34,271 nt of DNA, from contig CAITGX010000179.1 in the NCBI GenBank assembly GCA_903892045.1, positions 1 through 34,271 of the forward strand, read 5' to 3'. The position numbers and the translations under genes were made by a program. How positions within the stretch are numbered: the stretch's first letter is position 1; every line of letters starts with the position of its first letter. Positions 9,719 through 17,427 of the stretch are shown in pieces. Source of the stretch: an uncultured Planctomycetota bacterium. GTDB lineage: Bacteria; Planctomycetota; UBA1135; GCA-002686595. Under the pieces are notes generated by a model. The model ran no database searches and was not told where the DNA came from. It was given only the letters and a program-made list of their open reading frames with translations.

Positions 9719-11356
9719 ATGTTGCTCTCCCAGATCGCGACGGGAGCGGCCCTGCTGCCGCTTCTGGCGTCGTCGGGAGCCCGGCCCACCGAGGCGCTCG
9801 GGCTTCCGTCGGCGTCGCTGGCGCCGCCCGGCAACGTGCTCGTGATCACTCTCGACGACGTGGGCGTCGACCTGATCGGCGCCTACGAGAGTTGGTACGT
9901 GTCCCAGGGGCGCGAGCGCGGCCAGCCCGCCAACACCCCGGCCATCGACAGCCTGCTCGCCGCGCAGGGCATCCTCTTCACGGAGTGCTGGACCGCTCCC
10001 ATGTGCACGCCGAGTCGCGCACGACTCCTCACCGGCAAGTACGGGATGCGCAGCGGCATCGGCGCCGTGCTCAAGGAGACCGAGACCTCCGGCTACCTCA
10101 ACCCCGGCCTCCAGCCGAGCGAGCTGACCCTGCCGCAGCTGCTGCGCACCGGGCCCTCCTCGTACACCTCGGTCGCGGTCGGCAAGTGGCACCTCGTCGA
10201 CTCGCCCCTGCGCGCCACGCTCCCGGCCCATCCGCTCGGATCGCCCACCGGCACGTGGTTCGATCGCTACGCGGGCGCGATGTTCAACCTGCAGAACGCC
10301 CAGCCCGGTGGCGGCACGAACGTCTACTCGAGCTGGATCAAGACGTACTGCTCGTTCCTCGACCCGAACGTCGCGCCGTGCCCGAGCGGCATGCCGCCCT
10401 GCGATGTGCTGAAGTTCGCGCCGCCGGTGACGAACTACGTGACGGTCGACACGACCGACGATGCGCTCGCGATGGTCGCGACGCTGCCCGAGCCGTGGTT
10501 CCTGTACGTCGCCTACAACGCGGTCCATGCCCCGGTGCACGACATCCCCGCCGGGATGCCGTCGACCCAGTGCGGGAGCTACCTTCCCAACTTCTCGCCC
10601 TGCTATCCGGGCGTGACGCCGAGCTTCGCCTCGCGCGTGCGCTGCATGATGGAGGAGCTCGACAACCAGATCGGGCGACTGCTGTGCGCGGTCGATGCCG
10701 GGGACACGACGGTGATCCTGATCAGCGACAACGGGACGGACCCCAACGGCCTCGTCCCGCCCCACGACCGCTCGACGGCCAAGGGCACGATCAAGGAAGG
10801 CGGCATTCGCGTGCCGATGATCGTCCGCTCTCCGCTGCAGGGCCCGGGAACGCCCGGCCGCGTCTCGCGCGCGCTGGTGAGCTCGACCGACGTGTTCGCC
10901 ACGGTGGCAGCGATCGCGGGCATGTCGCTCCCGACGGGGGCGGCGCCGGACTCCGTGTCGATGCTGCCCTACATCACGGGCTTCCAGGGGAGCGTGCGCA
11001 AGTTCGTCTACAGCGAGAACTTCTTCCCGAACTTCGAGCCCGACCCGGTCACGGGCGGCCCGCCGGCGAACTACGTCACCAACCGCCATGTGCAGGCCAT
11101 TCGCGAGCAGCGCTTCAAGCTCGTGCGCCGCACGGATCGCAACCAGAACGGCGGGAACACCTTCACGGTGACGGAGGAGTTCTATGACCTCCAGCAGGGT
11201 GGCCCGCCGGATCCCGTCACGGGCGGGCCGACGCCGGACTGGTTCGAGGAGAACGACCTGCTGCTCTCTGGCCAGCCCCTCGCGGCGCGCGCTCAGCGCG
11301 CCCTGCAGGTGCTGCGCAACCGGCTCGATACCCAGTACCCGTCGATCTGTCGCTGA
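9719..11356 (+). CDS. Secreted Cys-type sulfatase / arylsulfatase-like hydrolase
   Basis: This 545-residue alkaline-phosphatase-fold hydrolase has an N-terminal signal peptide (hydrophobic residues ~5-20). Metal ligands appear at ITLDDVG (Asp46-Asp47), and the sulfatase signature is CTPSRARLLTGKYG with Cys96. That cysteine would become formylglycine. GKWHL and SDNGTD complete the active site. The enzyme would release sulfate from an organic sulfate ester outside the cytoplasm; the substrate is unknown. It is rich in cysteines for an exported protein (for example YCSFLDPNVAPC and PCYPG), suggesting disulfides. The segment PDPVTGGP occurs twice in the last quarter. The ATG lies only 9 nt after a TAGACT box. 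No formylglycine-generating enzyme is seen in the window. Confidence 0.93.
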   Translation: MLLSQIATGAALLPLLASSGARPTEALGLPSASLAPPGNVLVITLDDVGVDLIGAYESWYVSQGRERGQPANTPAIDSLLAAQGILFTECWTAPMCTPSRARLLTGKYGMRSGIGAVLKETETSGYLNPGLQPSELTLPQLLRTGPSSYTSVAVGKWHLVDSPLRATLPAHPLGSPTGTWFDRYAGAMFNLQNAQPGGGTNVYSSWIKTYCSFLDPNVAPCPSGMPPCDVLKFAPPVTNYVTVDTTDDALAMVATLPEPWFLYVAYNAVHAPVHDIPAGMPSTQCGSYLPNFSPCYPGVTPSFASRVRCMMEELDNQIGRLLCAVDAGDTTVILISDNGTDPNGLVPPHDRSTAKGTIKEGGIRVPMIVRSPLQGPGTPGRVSRALVSSTDVFATVAAIAGMSLPTGAAPDSVSMLPYITGFQGSVRKFVYSENFFPNFEPDPVTGGPPANYVTNRHVQAIREQRFKLVRRTDRNQNGGNTFTVTEEFYDLQQGGPPDPVTGGPTPDWFEENDLLLSGQPLAARAQRALQVLRNRLDTQYPSICR

Positions 11357-11461
11357 GCGCCGCGCGCCTGCGCACCATGTCGGGGCGCACCGGGCCGCTT
11401 GTCGCGCTCGCTTCTCGCCGCGCCCCGGACCATGAGTCTCCGCGGGGCTCGCTTGCCTCGC

Positions 11462-11466
11462 AGGAG
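11462..11466 (+). promoter_or_regulatory. Shine-Dalgarno site deciding the lipoprotein start
   Basis: AGGAG with a 6-nt spacer before the ATG at 11473 fixes that codon as the start. The ORF track begins 96 bases earlier, in non-signal sequence. Confidence 0.7.
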
Positions 11467-11472
11467 AGTTCC

Positions 11473-12090
11473 ATGCGCCACTCGTCGCAACTGGCTGTCG
11501 CCGCGTTCCTCGTCTCGTCCCTGTGCAGCGCCTGCGCCTTTGGAGACCGCCACGTGCGGCTCGAGTACCCGCCGCCGGGACCGGAAGCCGTCGCGGCCGT
11601 GCCGGCGAGCGCGCCGCTCGCTGCTCGCACGATCCATCTCGGCGTCTTCACGGACCAGCGCGCCGAGCGCGGCCGCATCGGGGAGGTCCGCAACGGGTGG
11701 GGCATGCACACCGCGGACGTGGTGGCCGAGAACGACGTCTGCGAGTGGGTGCGCGAGGCCGTGCGCACCGAGCTCGAGCGGGCGGGCTTCCACGTCGCCC
11801 TCGACTGCCCCGCGCCCGGCGGGCTCGAGCTGCGCGGCGAGGTGCTGCGCGTCCACTGCGGTGCCTACATGAGCTACGAAGGCGAGGTGCAACTCTCCGG
11901 CGAGCTCCGTCGCGACGGCGCGGTCCTCGGTCGCTACCCGGTGAGCGGCAAGGGCAGTGCGGGGACCAACTGGGGTGCCACGGAGAAGGGCTATGGCGAG
12001 ACGCTCGCTCTCGCCCTGCAGGCGGCCGCGCGTCGGCTCTCGAGCGAGCTCTCGAACGGCCTGCGCACGAGCCTGAATCCGGTCCCGTGA
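11473..12090 (+). CDS. Lipoprotein resembling YajG family
   Basis: This 205-residue protein starts with a signal peptide ending near LCSACAFG, a slightly irregular lipobox. The core TIHLGVFTDQRAERGRIGEVRNGWGMHTADV, followed by a W-VREAV-TELERAGF helix, resembles YajG-type outer-membrane-associated lipoproteins; the match is by eye and moderate. The C-terminal part alternates short strands (ELRGEVLRVHC) with a final amphipathic helix. The ATG at 11473 is supported by AGGAG at 11462-11466, 6 nt upstream, and by the signal peptide. It lies 116 bases after the sulfatase and converges on the PLP enzyme gene. Role unknown, probably envelope-associated. Confidence 0.75.
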   Translation: MRHSSQLAVAAFLVSSLCSACAFGDRHVRLEYPPPGPEAVAAVPASAPLAARTIHLGVFTDQRAERGRIGEVRNGWGMHTADVVAENDVCEWVREAVRTELERAGFHVALDCPAPGGLELRGEVLRVHCGAYMSYEGEVQLSGELRRDGAVLGRYPVSGKGSAGTNWGATEKGYGETLALALQAAARRLSSELSNGLRTSLNPVP

Positions 12091-12101
12091 GGCAGGCCGT
12101 G

Positions 12102-12127
12102 GGCGCGGGGCCCCTTCGCCCCGCGCC
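12102..12127. terminator. GC-rich hairpin between convergent genes
   Basis: A perfect 9-bp stem (GGCGCGGGG / CCCCGCGCC) with an 8-nt loop (CCCCTTCG) fills most of the 37-bp gap between the two converging stop codons. There is no T run on either side. If it terminates, it would act as a U-tract-less or bidirectional terminator, or as a 3'-end stabiliser. Confidence 0.5.
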
Positions 12128-13444
12128 TCAGCGCTCGGAGCGCGCCTTGGCGCCGTTGCGGCGCCCTGAGTCCACCTTCGCGACGTCCACCTTCGCAACG
12201 TCGGCGAGGGCGGACTTGAGGTCCGAGATGATGTCGCTCGGGCTCTCGAGGCCGATCGAGAGGCGCACTGCGCCGCCCTGCTTGCCGTAGGAGCTGTGCG
12301 TCATGCTCGAAGGCAGCTCGATCAGCGTCTTGGTGTGTCCGAGCGAGACGGCCAGCGTCACCGAGTAGGCCGAGCGCGCCAGCGAGTCGATGAACGCTTC
12401 CGGTTCCACGCGCTCCGCATCGAGCTCGAAGTAGATCATGTTGCCCGGCGCGAAGTCGCCGTCGAAGTCGACGAGCTGGCGCTCGGCGAGCTCGCGCTGG
12501 GGGAAGCTCGGCAGGCCGGGATACAGGACGCGCGCGACGGCGGGCTGCTTCTCGAGCCAGGCGGCCACCTTGCGCGCGGTGAACTGCTGGCGCTTGAGCC
12601 GCAGGGCCAGCGTCGGAAGCCCGTAGACGAGGATCGCCCACGCGGCCTTCGACGAGAGGATCCCGCCGAAGTCCTTGCGATAGAGCAGGAGCCGCGCGTG
12701 CAGCGCCTTGGGGCAGATCACCGCGCCGCCGAGCTCGGTCCCGAAGCCCCCGAGGTTCTTGGTGAGCGAGTGCAGCACGACGTCCGCGCCGAGCGCGAGC
12801 GGGCGCTGTCCGAACGGAGTGGCGAAGGTGTTGTCGATGAAGATGAGCAGCTTGCGGTCCTCCGCGCGCCCGGCGTTGAGCTCGTCGACCAGCTTGCGCA
12901 GCGCGCGCACGTCGATGAGCTCCAGCGTCGGGTTCACGGGCGACTCGAAGTACAGGACGCGCGTGCGCTCGTTCACGGCCGCGCGCACGGCCGCGAGGGC
13001 GTTCATGTCGACGCGCTTCACGCCGATGCCCTGGCGCGGGTACCAGTTCTCGAACAGCGAGTGCGTGCAGCCATAGAGCACGGGGTGCGCGACCACCTCG
13101 TCGCCGGCCTTCAGCGTGCAGCCGAGTGCCGCGGAGATCGCGGCCATGCCGGACGCGAACGTGACGCAGCTCTCGCCCTGCTCGATCTCCGCCAGCTCGC
13201 CCTCGAGGATCGAGCGCGTCGGCTCGTCGAGGCGGTCGTAGATGTAGACCGGCGTCTCGCCGACGTCCGTCACGAGCTGTCCGAACTCCTGAAAGCCGCG
13301 TGCGCCGCGCTTGGCGGAGTCGAGGCGGTAGGTGGTCGAGCTCGAGAGCGGCGGAGTCACGTGGTGGGAGAAGTCCCACTTGGCCGAGTGCTCGGGGCCG
13401 TGGACGAGGCGGGTCGTGACCTTGTACTGCTGCTTCTTCGCCAT
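12128..13444 (-). CDS. Cys/Met-metabolism PLP enzyme, methionine gamma-lyase-like
   Basis: This 438-residue trans-sulfuration family enzyme (fold type I PLP) shows FASGMAAISA for phosphate binding, IDNTFATP with Asp204 for the pyridine nitrogen, and HSLTKNLGG with Lys229 as the PLP lysine. The LYGCT motif (Tyr124, Cys126) matches the position where methionine gamma-lyases carry their characteristic tyrosine and cysteine. I therefore lean to a lyase acting on methionine or homocysteine, but cystathionine lyase or synthase activity is possible. The ATG at 13442-13444 has GAGGAG 6 nt upstream. The C-terminus carries a short tandem repeat (VAKVDVAKVD) followed by a basic tail, beyond the usual family end. 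A TACAGT box (minus strand, 13481-13486) could be the -10. Confidence 0.9.
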   Translation of the reverse strand: MAKKQQYKVTTRLVHGPEHSAKWDFSHHVTPPLSSSTTYRLDSAKRGARGFQEFGQLVTDVGETPVYIYDRLDEPTRSILEGELAEIEQGESCVTFASGMAAISAALGCTLKAGDEVVAHPVLYGCTHSLFENWYPRQGIGVKRVDMNALAAVRAAVNERTRVLYFESPVNPTLELIDVRALRKLVDELNAGRAEDRKLLIFIDNTFATPFGQRPLALGADVVLHSLTKNLGGFGTELGGAVICPKALHARLLLYRKDFGGILSSKAAWAILVYGLPTLALRLKRQQFTARKVAAWLEKQPAVARVLYPGLPSFPQRELAERQLVDFDGDFAPGNMIYFELDAERVEPEAFIDSLARSAYSVTLAVSLGHTKTLIELPSSMTHSSYGKQGGAVRLSIGLESPSDIISDLKSALADVAKVDVAKVDSGRRNGAKARSER

Positions 13445-13450
13445 GGAATG

Positions 13451-13456
13451 CTCCTC
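13451..13456 (-). promoter_or_regulatory. Shine-Dalgarno site of the PLP enzyme gene
   Basis: GAGGAG on the minus strand with a 6-nt spacer to the ATG at 13442-13444 supports this start. The ORF track's start 48 bases upstream is not needed. Confidence 0.7.
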
Positions 13457-13536
13457 GGCACGCGGAGCGTGCAACAGGAGACTGTAGTCCATGCAGCGCT
13501 CGCGACGCCGCTACGAACTCCTGCGCAGGATTCCGC

Positions 13537-14637
13537 TCAGGGCTGGATCGTGAAGCGCAGCGCGTCGCTCGCAGCGAACGAACCCGCGGCATTCTGCGGG
13601 TCGCGCAGGTGCCACTGTGCATTCACGACCGCGCCCGCGGCCAGGCGAGCGTCGAGGCCCGCCGCGATGCGTGCGTTGAAGTCGAGTGCCGCGCTCGCGC
13701 CGCAGCCTGCGGGACCGCCGCCCGCCGTGAGTTGCACGGCCGAGCGCGTCAGCGGTGTCGCGAGGCAGAGCGTCCCGCCGAGGAACGGCGTCGTCGCGGG
13801 ACCGCTGAGCGTGTAGACGAGCGAGCAGGCGCGCGCGGCCGGAGCCTGCGAGAGCGCGACGACGAAGCCGGCGCCCGCGCTCGCGCTCGGGCTGCCGGAC
13901 CAGCCGATGGTGGCCGCGCAGCCGCCGCCGGTGGCGCGCGGGCTGCAGTAGCTGCCGACGAGCGGCGGAGTGAAGTCGACGACGAGCGTCGGCCACTCCG
14001 CGGGATCCGCGGACTCGCGCGTCCCGAACACCTTGGTGGTCTGCGACACGGTCTCGACGTCGAGCTTGAGCAGCCAGCCGAAGTTCGAGCCCGGAGCGTC
14101 CAGCCAGCCCTGCACGTCCGCGACAGCAGCAGCGGTCGAGGGCCAGGTGTGGAGGCCGAGCTGGTCCACGGCGAGCACGGCGCTCGCGCTGGCGGTGAAG
14201 TCGCCTCCCGGCGTGGTCCAGTTCGAGCTCGGGAAGAAGCGCTGCAGCCACGTCGCGTCCCCGGGCTGCGCGGGAGCACCTTGCCCGCTGCTCGTGCTCG
14301 ATGCGCCTTCGCCCCAGTCCGCCAGCACGCGGTGCACGCGCACGTTGCGCGGGCCCGTGTTGCCGGACGGGTTCGCCAGCACGAGCTGCACGGAGTTCAC
14401 GACCGAGCCCGCCGGAACCAGCGCGGCGATGTCGAAGCGCACGAGGCCGCGTCGGATGGGGGCGCTCGAGCTGCCTCCCGAGCGACCGACGATCATCACC
14501 GGGCCCGAGCCGTTGCCGATCGAGCCCGAGGCGTCATTCCAGAGCGTCGTGTCGCGCACCGCCGTGAGGGAGAGGACATCGGCGCGCGCCGACCCCGCGA
14601 GGGCGACGAGCGCCCAGGCGAGGGCGGTGCGGATCAT
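13537..14637 (-). CDS. Secreted DNRLRE-type protein, copy 2
   Basis: This 366-residue exported protein has a signal peptide ending at SARA-DV. A DNRLRE-like beta domain follows (residues ~22-225): DTTLWND, RRGLVRFDIAALVPAGSVVNSVQLVL, VHRVLADWGEG, FGTRES-DPAEWPTLVVDF. Such domains form extracellular jelly-roll modules. The C-terminal ~135 residues, starting at SYCSPRATGGGCAATIGWSG and ending in LRDPQNAAGSFAASDALRFTIQP, are a separate beta domain with paired cysteines that I associate with planctomycete exported proteins. It is a clear paralogue of the gene immediately upstream, from which only 10 bases separate it, so the pair forms an operon. Its function may be structural or adhesive on the cell surface; no catalytic residues are evident. 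Confidence 0.85.
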   Translation of the reverse strand: MIRTALAWALVALAGSARADVLSLTAVRDTTLWNDASGSIGNGSGPVMIVGRSGGSSSAPIRRGLVRFDIAALVPAGSVVNSVQLVLANPSGNTGPRNVRVHRVLADWGEGASSTSSGQGAPAQPGDATWLQRFFPSSNWTTPGGDFTASASAVLAVDQLGLHTWPSTAAAVADVQGWLDAPGSNFGWLLKLDVETVSQTTKVFGTRESADPAEWPTLVVDFTPPLVGSYCSPRATGGGCAATIGWSGSPSASAGAGFVVALSQAPAARACSLVYTLSGPATTPFLGGTLCLATPLTRSAVQLTAGGGPAGCGASAALDFNARIAAGLDARLAAGAVVNAQWHLRDPQNAAGSFAASDALRFTIQP

Positions 14638-14647
14638 GGCGCGAGCT

Positions 14648-15754
14648 CTAGGGGTAGATGTAGAAGCGCAGGGCGTTGGACAGGTTGGTGGTGAAGGTCG
14701 CGGCGGGGTCGCGGCTCCAGTACTGGGCGCACACGAGGCGGCCGACCGAGAGCTGCGGGTCGAGACCCGAGGCGATGCGCACGTTGAAGTCGTAGCTGTA
14801 GCTGCCGGTGCAGTCGTTGGCCGGAGTGGCGCTGCCGCCCGAGTTCTGTGCGATCGTGCGCAGCACGGGGGACTGCACGCACATCGTGCCGCCCTGGAAC
14901 GGCGCCGAGGCCGGACCGAAGGTGCCGTAGAACAAGAGGCCCGACTTCTGGTTGAGCGTGTTCGAGAGCGTGATCAGGAAGCCGGAGCCGGCGTTGAAGT
15001 CGGCGCTGCCGCTCGAGCCGATGGCCGGTACGCAGCCCAAGCTGTTGGTCTTCGCCGTGCAGTAGGGCGTCGGCGGCGGAGGCGTGTAGGTGACGATCAG
15101 CTGCGGGCGGTACTGCGCGAGGCTCTCGCGCGTCTCGAACTGCTTGGCCGACTTCGCGCCGCTCTCGGGACCGCGCACGGCCCAGCCGAAGTTCTGGTTC
15201 GGGTTGTCGATCCACGACTGCACGTCGGCGACCATCTGCGCGGTCGAGCCCCACGTGTAGTAGGCGTAGGTCGAGCCGATGCTCACCGTGGCGCTCGCAG
15301 TCGCGACGAAGTCGCCGCCCGGCGTGGTCCAGAACTGGTTGTTGTAGAACGTGTGCAGCCAAGTCGGGTCGCCGACCTGAGCGCTGTTGCCGTTGCCCGA
15401 GAAACCGACCGTGGGGCCCTCGTTCCAGCCGCGCGTCAGCTTGTGGATCGTGAAGGCCTTGGCGCCCACGACCGTCTTCGACATGTAGAGCTTGAGCTGG
15501 ACGCTCGTGACCGTGGAGCCGGCCGGGATCGAGCTCGTGTCGAAGGACACCAGCGCGCGGCGCATCGGCCAGGTCGTGTTGGCCCCGGCCTGCCCGGAGT
15601 ACATCGTCGAGCCCTTGGAGTCGGTGCGATTTCCGACCGTGTCGTTGTAGATGGTCGCGTCCTTGCTCGAGACAAGCGTGGCGACATCGGCACGGGCCTG
15701 CAGGGACAGCAGGAGCATGCACGGGACGAGGAATGCGGTGATGCGGGGGCTCAT
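14648..15754 (-). CDS. Secreted DNRLRE-type protein, copy 1
   Basis: This 368-residue paralogue of the next gene has the same two-part build. The signal peptide ends at LQARA-DV. The DNRLRE-like domain contains DATIYND, RRALVSFDTSSIPAGSTVTSVQLKLYM, IHKLTRGWNEG and FETRESLAQYRPQLIVTY. A proline hinge (TPPPPTPYC) leads to the C-terminal domain with SLGCVPAIGSSGSA, GLLFYGTFGPASAPFQGG and YWSRDPAATFTTNLSNALRFYIYP. Compared with copy 2 it is richer in Tyr, Asn and Thr and less GC-driven in composition, so the C-terminal consensus is better preserved. It is first in the operon. TACAAG (minus strand) lies about 9 nt before the ATG and may be a degenerate -10. Probably exported; role unknown. Confidence 0.87.
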   Translation of the reverse strand: MSPRITAFLVPCMLLLSLQARADVATLVSSKDATIYNDTVGNRTDSKGSTMYSGQAGANTTWPMRRALVSFDTSSIPAGSTVTSVQLKLYMSKTVVGAKAFTIHKLTRGWNEGPTVGFSGNGNSAQVGDPTWLHTFYNNQFWTTPGGDFVATASATVSIGSTYAYYTWGSTAQMVADVQSWIDNPNQNFGWAVRGPESGAKSAKQFETRESLAQYRPQLIVTYTPPPPTPYCTAKTNSLGCVPAIGSSGSADFNAGSGFLITLSNTLNQKSGLLFYGTFGPASAPFQGGTMCVQSPVLRTIAQNSGGSATPANDCTGSYSYDFNVRIASGLDPQLSVGRLVCAQYWSRDPAATFTTNLSNALRFYIYP

Positions 15755-15813
15755 GGGGGGACTTGTAGCTCCGAGGCGCTCCCCCCAACAGTAACCCGAC
15801 CTCGAAAATCCGG

Positions 15814-16617
15814 CTACTCGAGCCCCAAGTCGGCCACTCCGTCCTCATCGAAGCCGAGGTAGTGCCCCAGCTCGTGGTACAGCGTCACCTCGATCTGCTC
15901 CGCGAGCTCGCGCCGCGAGGTGCAGGCGCGCTCCAGGTTGCGCTGGAAGAGGTGGATGGTCGGGGGAAGCTCCGGGACGCCCTCGGGATCGCGCTCGGCG
16001 AGCGAGGCGCCCGTGAACAGCCCCAGCAGGTCCGGAGGCGTCTCGCGCGGGTCGTCGCCGCACAGGGCGCGCGAGGGCATGGGCTCGACGATCACCGGCA
16101 CCTGCTCGAGCGCACTCCGGAACTCGTCGGGCAGGCGCGCGATGGCCTGCTTCAGCACGCGATCGAACTCCGACTCCGACAGCCGCTGCGGAGCCGGAAA
16201 TGACTGCGGTTCGAGCCTCTGGGCGTCGCGCAGCAGCCGGTCGGCGCGCCCGAAGTCGCCTTCGAGGTCCGCGAGCAGCGCGAGCTTGGCGAGCACGACC
16301 GGGCTCTCGCCGAGCGCCTGCGCGCGCGCGAGTTCGTCGCGCGCCGCGTCGAGCTCCCACAGCCGCAGCGCGAGCTCCGCGCGCACCAGTGCGAGCTCCA
16401 TGTCCTCGCTCGCGTCCTCTCGCCGCGCGGCCTCCTCGGCCGAGGCGCGCGCCGCGTCGAGGTCGTCGAGCGCGAGCTGCGCCGTCGCGCGCAGCACCCA
16501 CGTCTCGGCGAGCTCGTCGCTCGCGCCGCGCGCCGTCTCGAGCGCAGCCTCCGGATCGCCCGCGTCGAGCGCTTCCCAAGCGCGATCGAGCGCCGCGTAG
16601 TCCTGTTCGTGGCTCAT
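15814..16617 (-). CDS. TPR-like protein fused to a zincin metallopeptidase domain
   Basis: This 267-residue protein has two parts. Residues 1-135 are alanine-rich helical pairs resembling TPR repeats (YAALDRAWEALDAGDPEAAL and similar). Residues ~140-267 match the small 'possible zinc metallopeptidase' (zincin-1) family: DLLGLFTGASLAERD, IHLFQRNLERAC, then HELGHYLGFDED with His248, Glu249, His252 and a later acidic ligand. The metallopeptidase family is usually only about 120 residues, so the TPR extension is extra. No signal peptide is seen, so it is probably cytoplasmic. The ATG at 16615-16617 lies 5 bases after the stop of the upstream BamE-like lipoprotein gene, suggesting co-transcription. 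The longer 468-residue ORF in the track is an antisense-type extension and is rejected. Confidence 0.87.
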   Translation of the reverse strand: MSHEQDYAALDRAWEALDAGDPEAALETARGASDELAETWVLRATAQLALDDLDAARASAEEAARREDASEDMELALVRAELALRLWELDAARDELARAQALGESPVVLAKLALLADLEGDFGRADRLLRDAQRLEPQSFPAPQRLSESEFDRVLKQAIARLPDEFRSALEQVPVIVEPMPSRALCGDDPRETPPDLLGLFTGASLAERDPEGVPELPPTIHLFQRNLERACTSRRELAEQIEVTLYHELGHYLGFDEDGVADLGLE

Positions 16618-16622
16618 GGCGA

Positions 16623-17069
16623 TCACTCGACCGACTGCGGGGGCGTGCGCTCGAACTTCGTGGACAGGTCGCGCAAGAGGCCCTCGCTCACGCTCTCGAG
16701 CTTCCAGCGCTCGTCGAACAGGAGCACGTAGCCGCGCGAGAGCGCCTCGAGCTCGCCGTAATCGAACGACGCGTTCACGCCCCGCGTGACGTTCACGCTC
16801 GCACCGACCTGCCATCCTTGGTGGCGATAGGCGCCGTACGCGATCGCGATCGAGTCGCCGCTGCGCTCCCAGACGAAGTTGGGTGCGCCGAGCCGCGCGA
16901 GACACTGCGCGAGGTCGCTCTCGCCGGGCACGAGGTGCTGCAGCTCGTCGGTCTGCACCGGTTCGAGCACGATGTGGCGCTCGTACTGCGCCTTCACGCA
17001 CGAACTCGCGCCGAGCGCGAGCCCGCACGCGAGGATCACTCGTGCGAGTCGACCCACGGCAGCACCCAC
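16623..17069 (-). CDS. BamE/SmpA-like lipoprotein, copy 2
   Basis: This protein of about 148 residues starts at a GTG (17067-17069), or at 144 residues from the GTG at 17055-17057. The signal peptide ends at GASSC, an acceptable lipobox. The mature part contains VPGESDLAQCLARLGAPNFVW, then a strand with SIAIAYG and a C-terminal LLFDERWKLESVSEGLL. That order (PG, helix, LG-P, Y, FDE) is the BamE/SmpA-OmlA plan. The start overlaps the end of the upstream BamE-like gene by up to 34 bases. The resemblance is structural in style; direct involvement in outer-membrane protein assembly is not shown. The two copies align with each other and look like a tandem duplication. Confidence 0.78.
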   Translation of the reverse strand: MGAAVGRLARVILACGLALGASSCVKAQYERHIVLEPVQTDELQHLVPGESDLAQCLARLGAPNFVWERSGDSIAIAYGAYRHQGWQVGASVNVTRGVNASFDYGELEALSRGYVLLFDERWKLESVSEGLLRDLSTKFERTPPQSVE

Positions 17070-17419
17070 TCCGAGCTCGAAGCCTGCAAGGTGGAGCCGA
17101 ACGCGGCGAGGCGGTCATACTCGTTGAAGAACAGCCACAGACGATCTTCCTGCGTGTCCGTGTTGAGCGCGGTGACCACGAACAGCGTGAGTCCCGTGCG
17201 CTTCGTGCGCTGGTGGTCATAGCGCCACGCCGAGCGCCGGCCGAGCTGCACGACCTCCATCGGTCCGCCGAGCAGCTCGAGGACTTCCGCGGAACTCAAG
17301 CCCGGACCGAGCTGGACGATGCGCTCCTCCTGCAGCGGCTGGTTGGTCGTGTCGCGAGTCAGGAAGCACCCCTGCGCGAGTGGCAGGAGCAGCAGGGCGG
17401 CGAGAGCGAACGTGCGCAT
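17036..17419 (-). CDS. BamE/SmpA-like lipoprotein, copy 1
   Basis: This 127-residue protein has a signal peptide (MRTFALAALLLLPLAQGC) and a lipoprotein cysteine at residue 18. The mature domain has GPGLSSAEVLELLGGPMEVVQ, then RSAWRYDHQRTKRTG and DRLWLFFNEYDRLAAFG, the characteristic alternation of BamE/SmpA-type small lipoproteins. It overlaps the start of the second copy and heads the three-gene operon running to the metallopeptidase. Its ATG lies 8 nt after a TAGCCT box, suggesting a leaderless transcript. It is divergent from the 5'-nucleotidase gene with only 81 bases between starts. The large 966-residue ORF containing it in the track is antisense to the neighbour and not real. Confidence 0.82.
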   Translation of the reverse strand: MRTFALAALLLLPLAQGCFLTRDTTNQPLQEERIVQLGPGLSSAEVLELLGGPMEVVQLGRRSAWRYDHQRTKRTGLTLFVVTALNTDTQEDRLWLFFNEYDRLAAFGSTLQASSSEWVLPWVDSHE

Positions 17420-17427
17420 GGGAGCAG

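Noticed and set aside
5066-11089. 2007-residue minus-strand ORF across three genes
   Set aside because: Its first ~1700 residues are an out-of-frame or antisense shadow of the acyl-CoA synthetase, radical SAM and sulfatase genes. Only the last ~290 residues (formylglutamate hydrolase-like) have family character. GC-rich DNA lacks stop codons in shadow frames.
8177-11356. Radical SAM protein as the maturase of the neighbouring sulfatase
   Set aside because: It has a cobalamin-binding N-terminus and lacks the SPASM cysteine cluster of anaerobic sulfatase maturases; adjacency alone is not enough, and the sulfatase has its own -10 box.
12170-12199. 15-bp tandem repeat as a minisatellite
   Set aside because: Only two copies, in frame inside the PLP enzyme's C-terminus.
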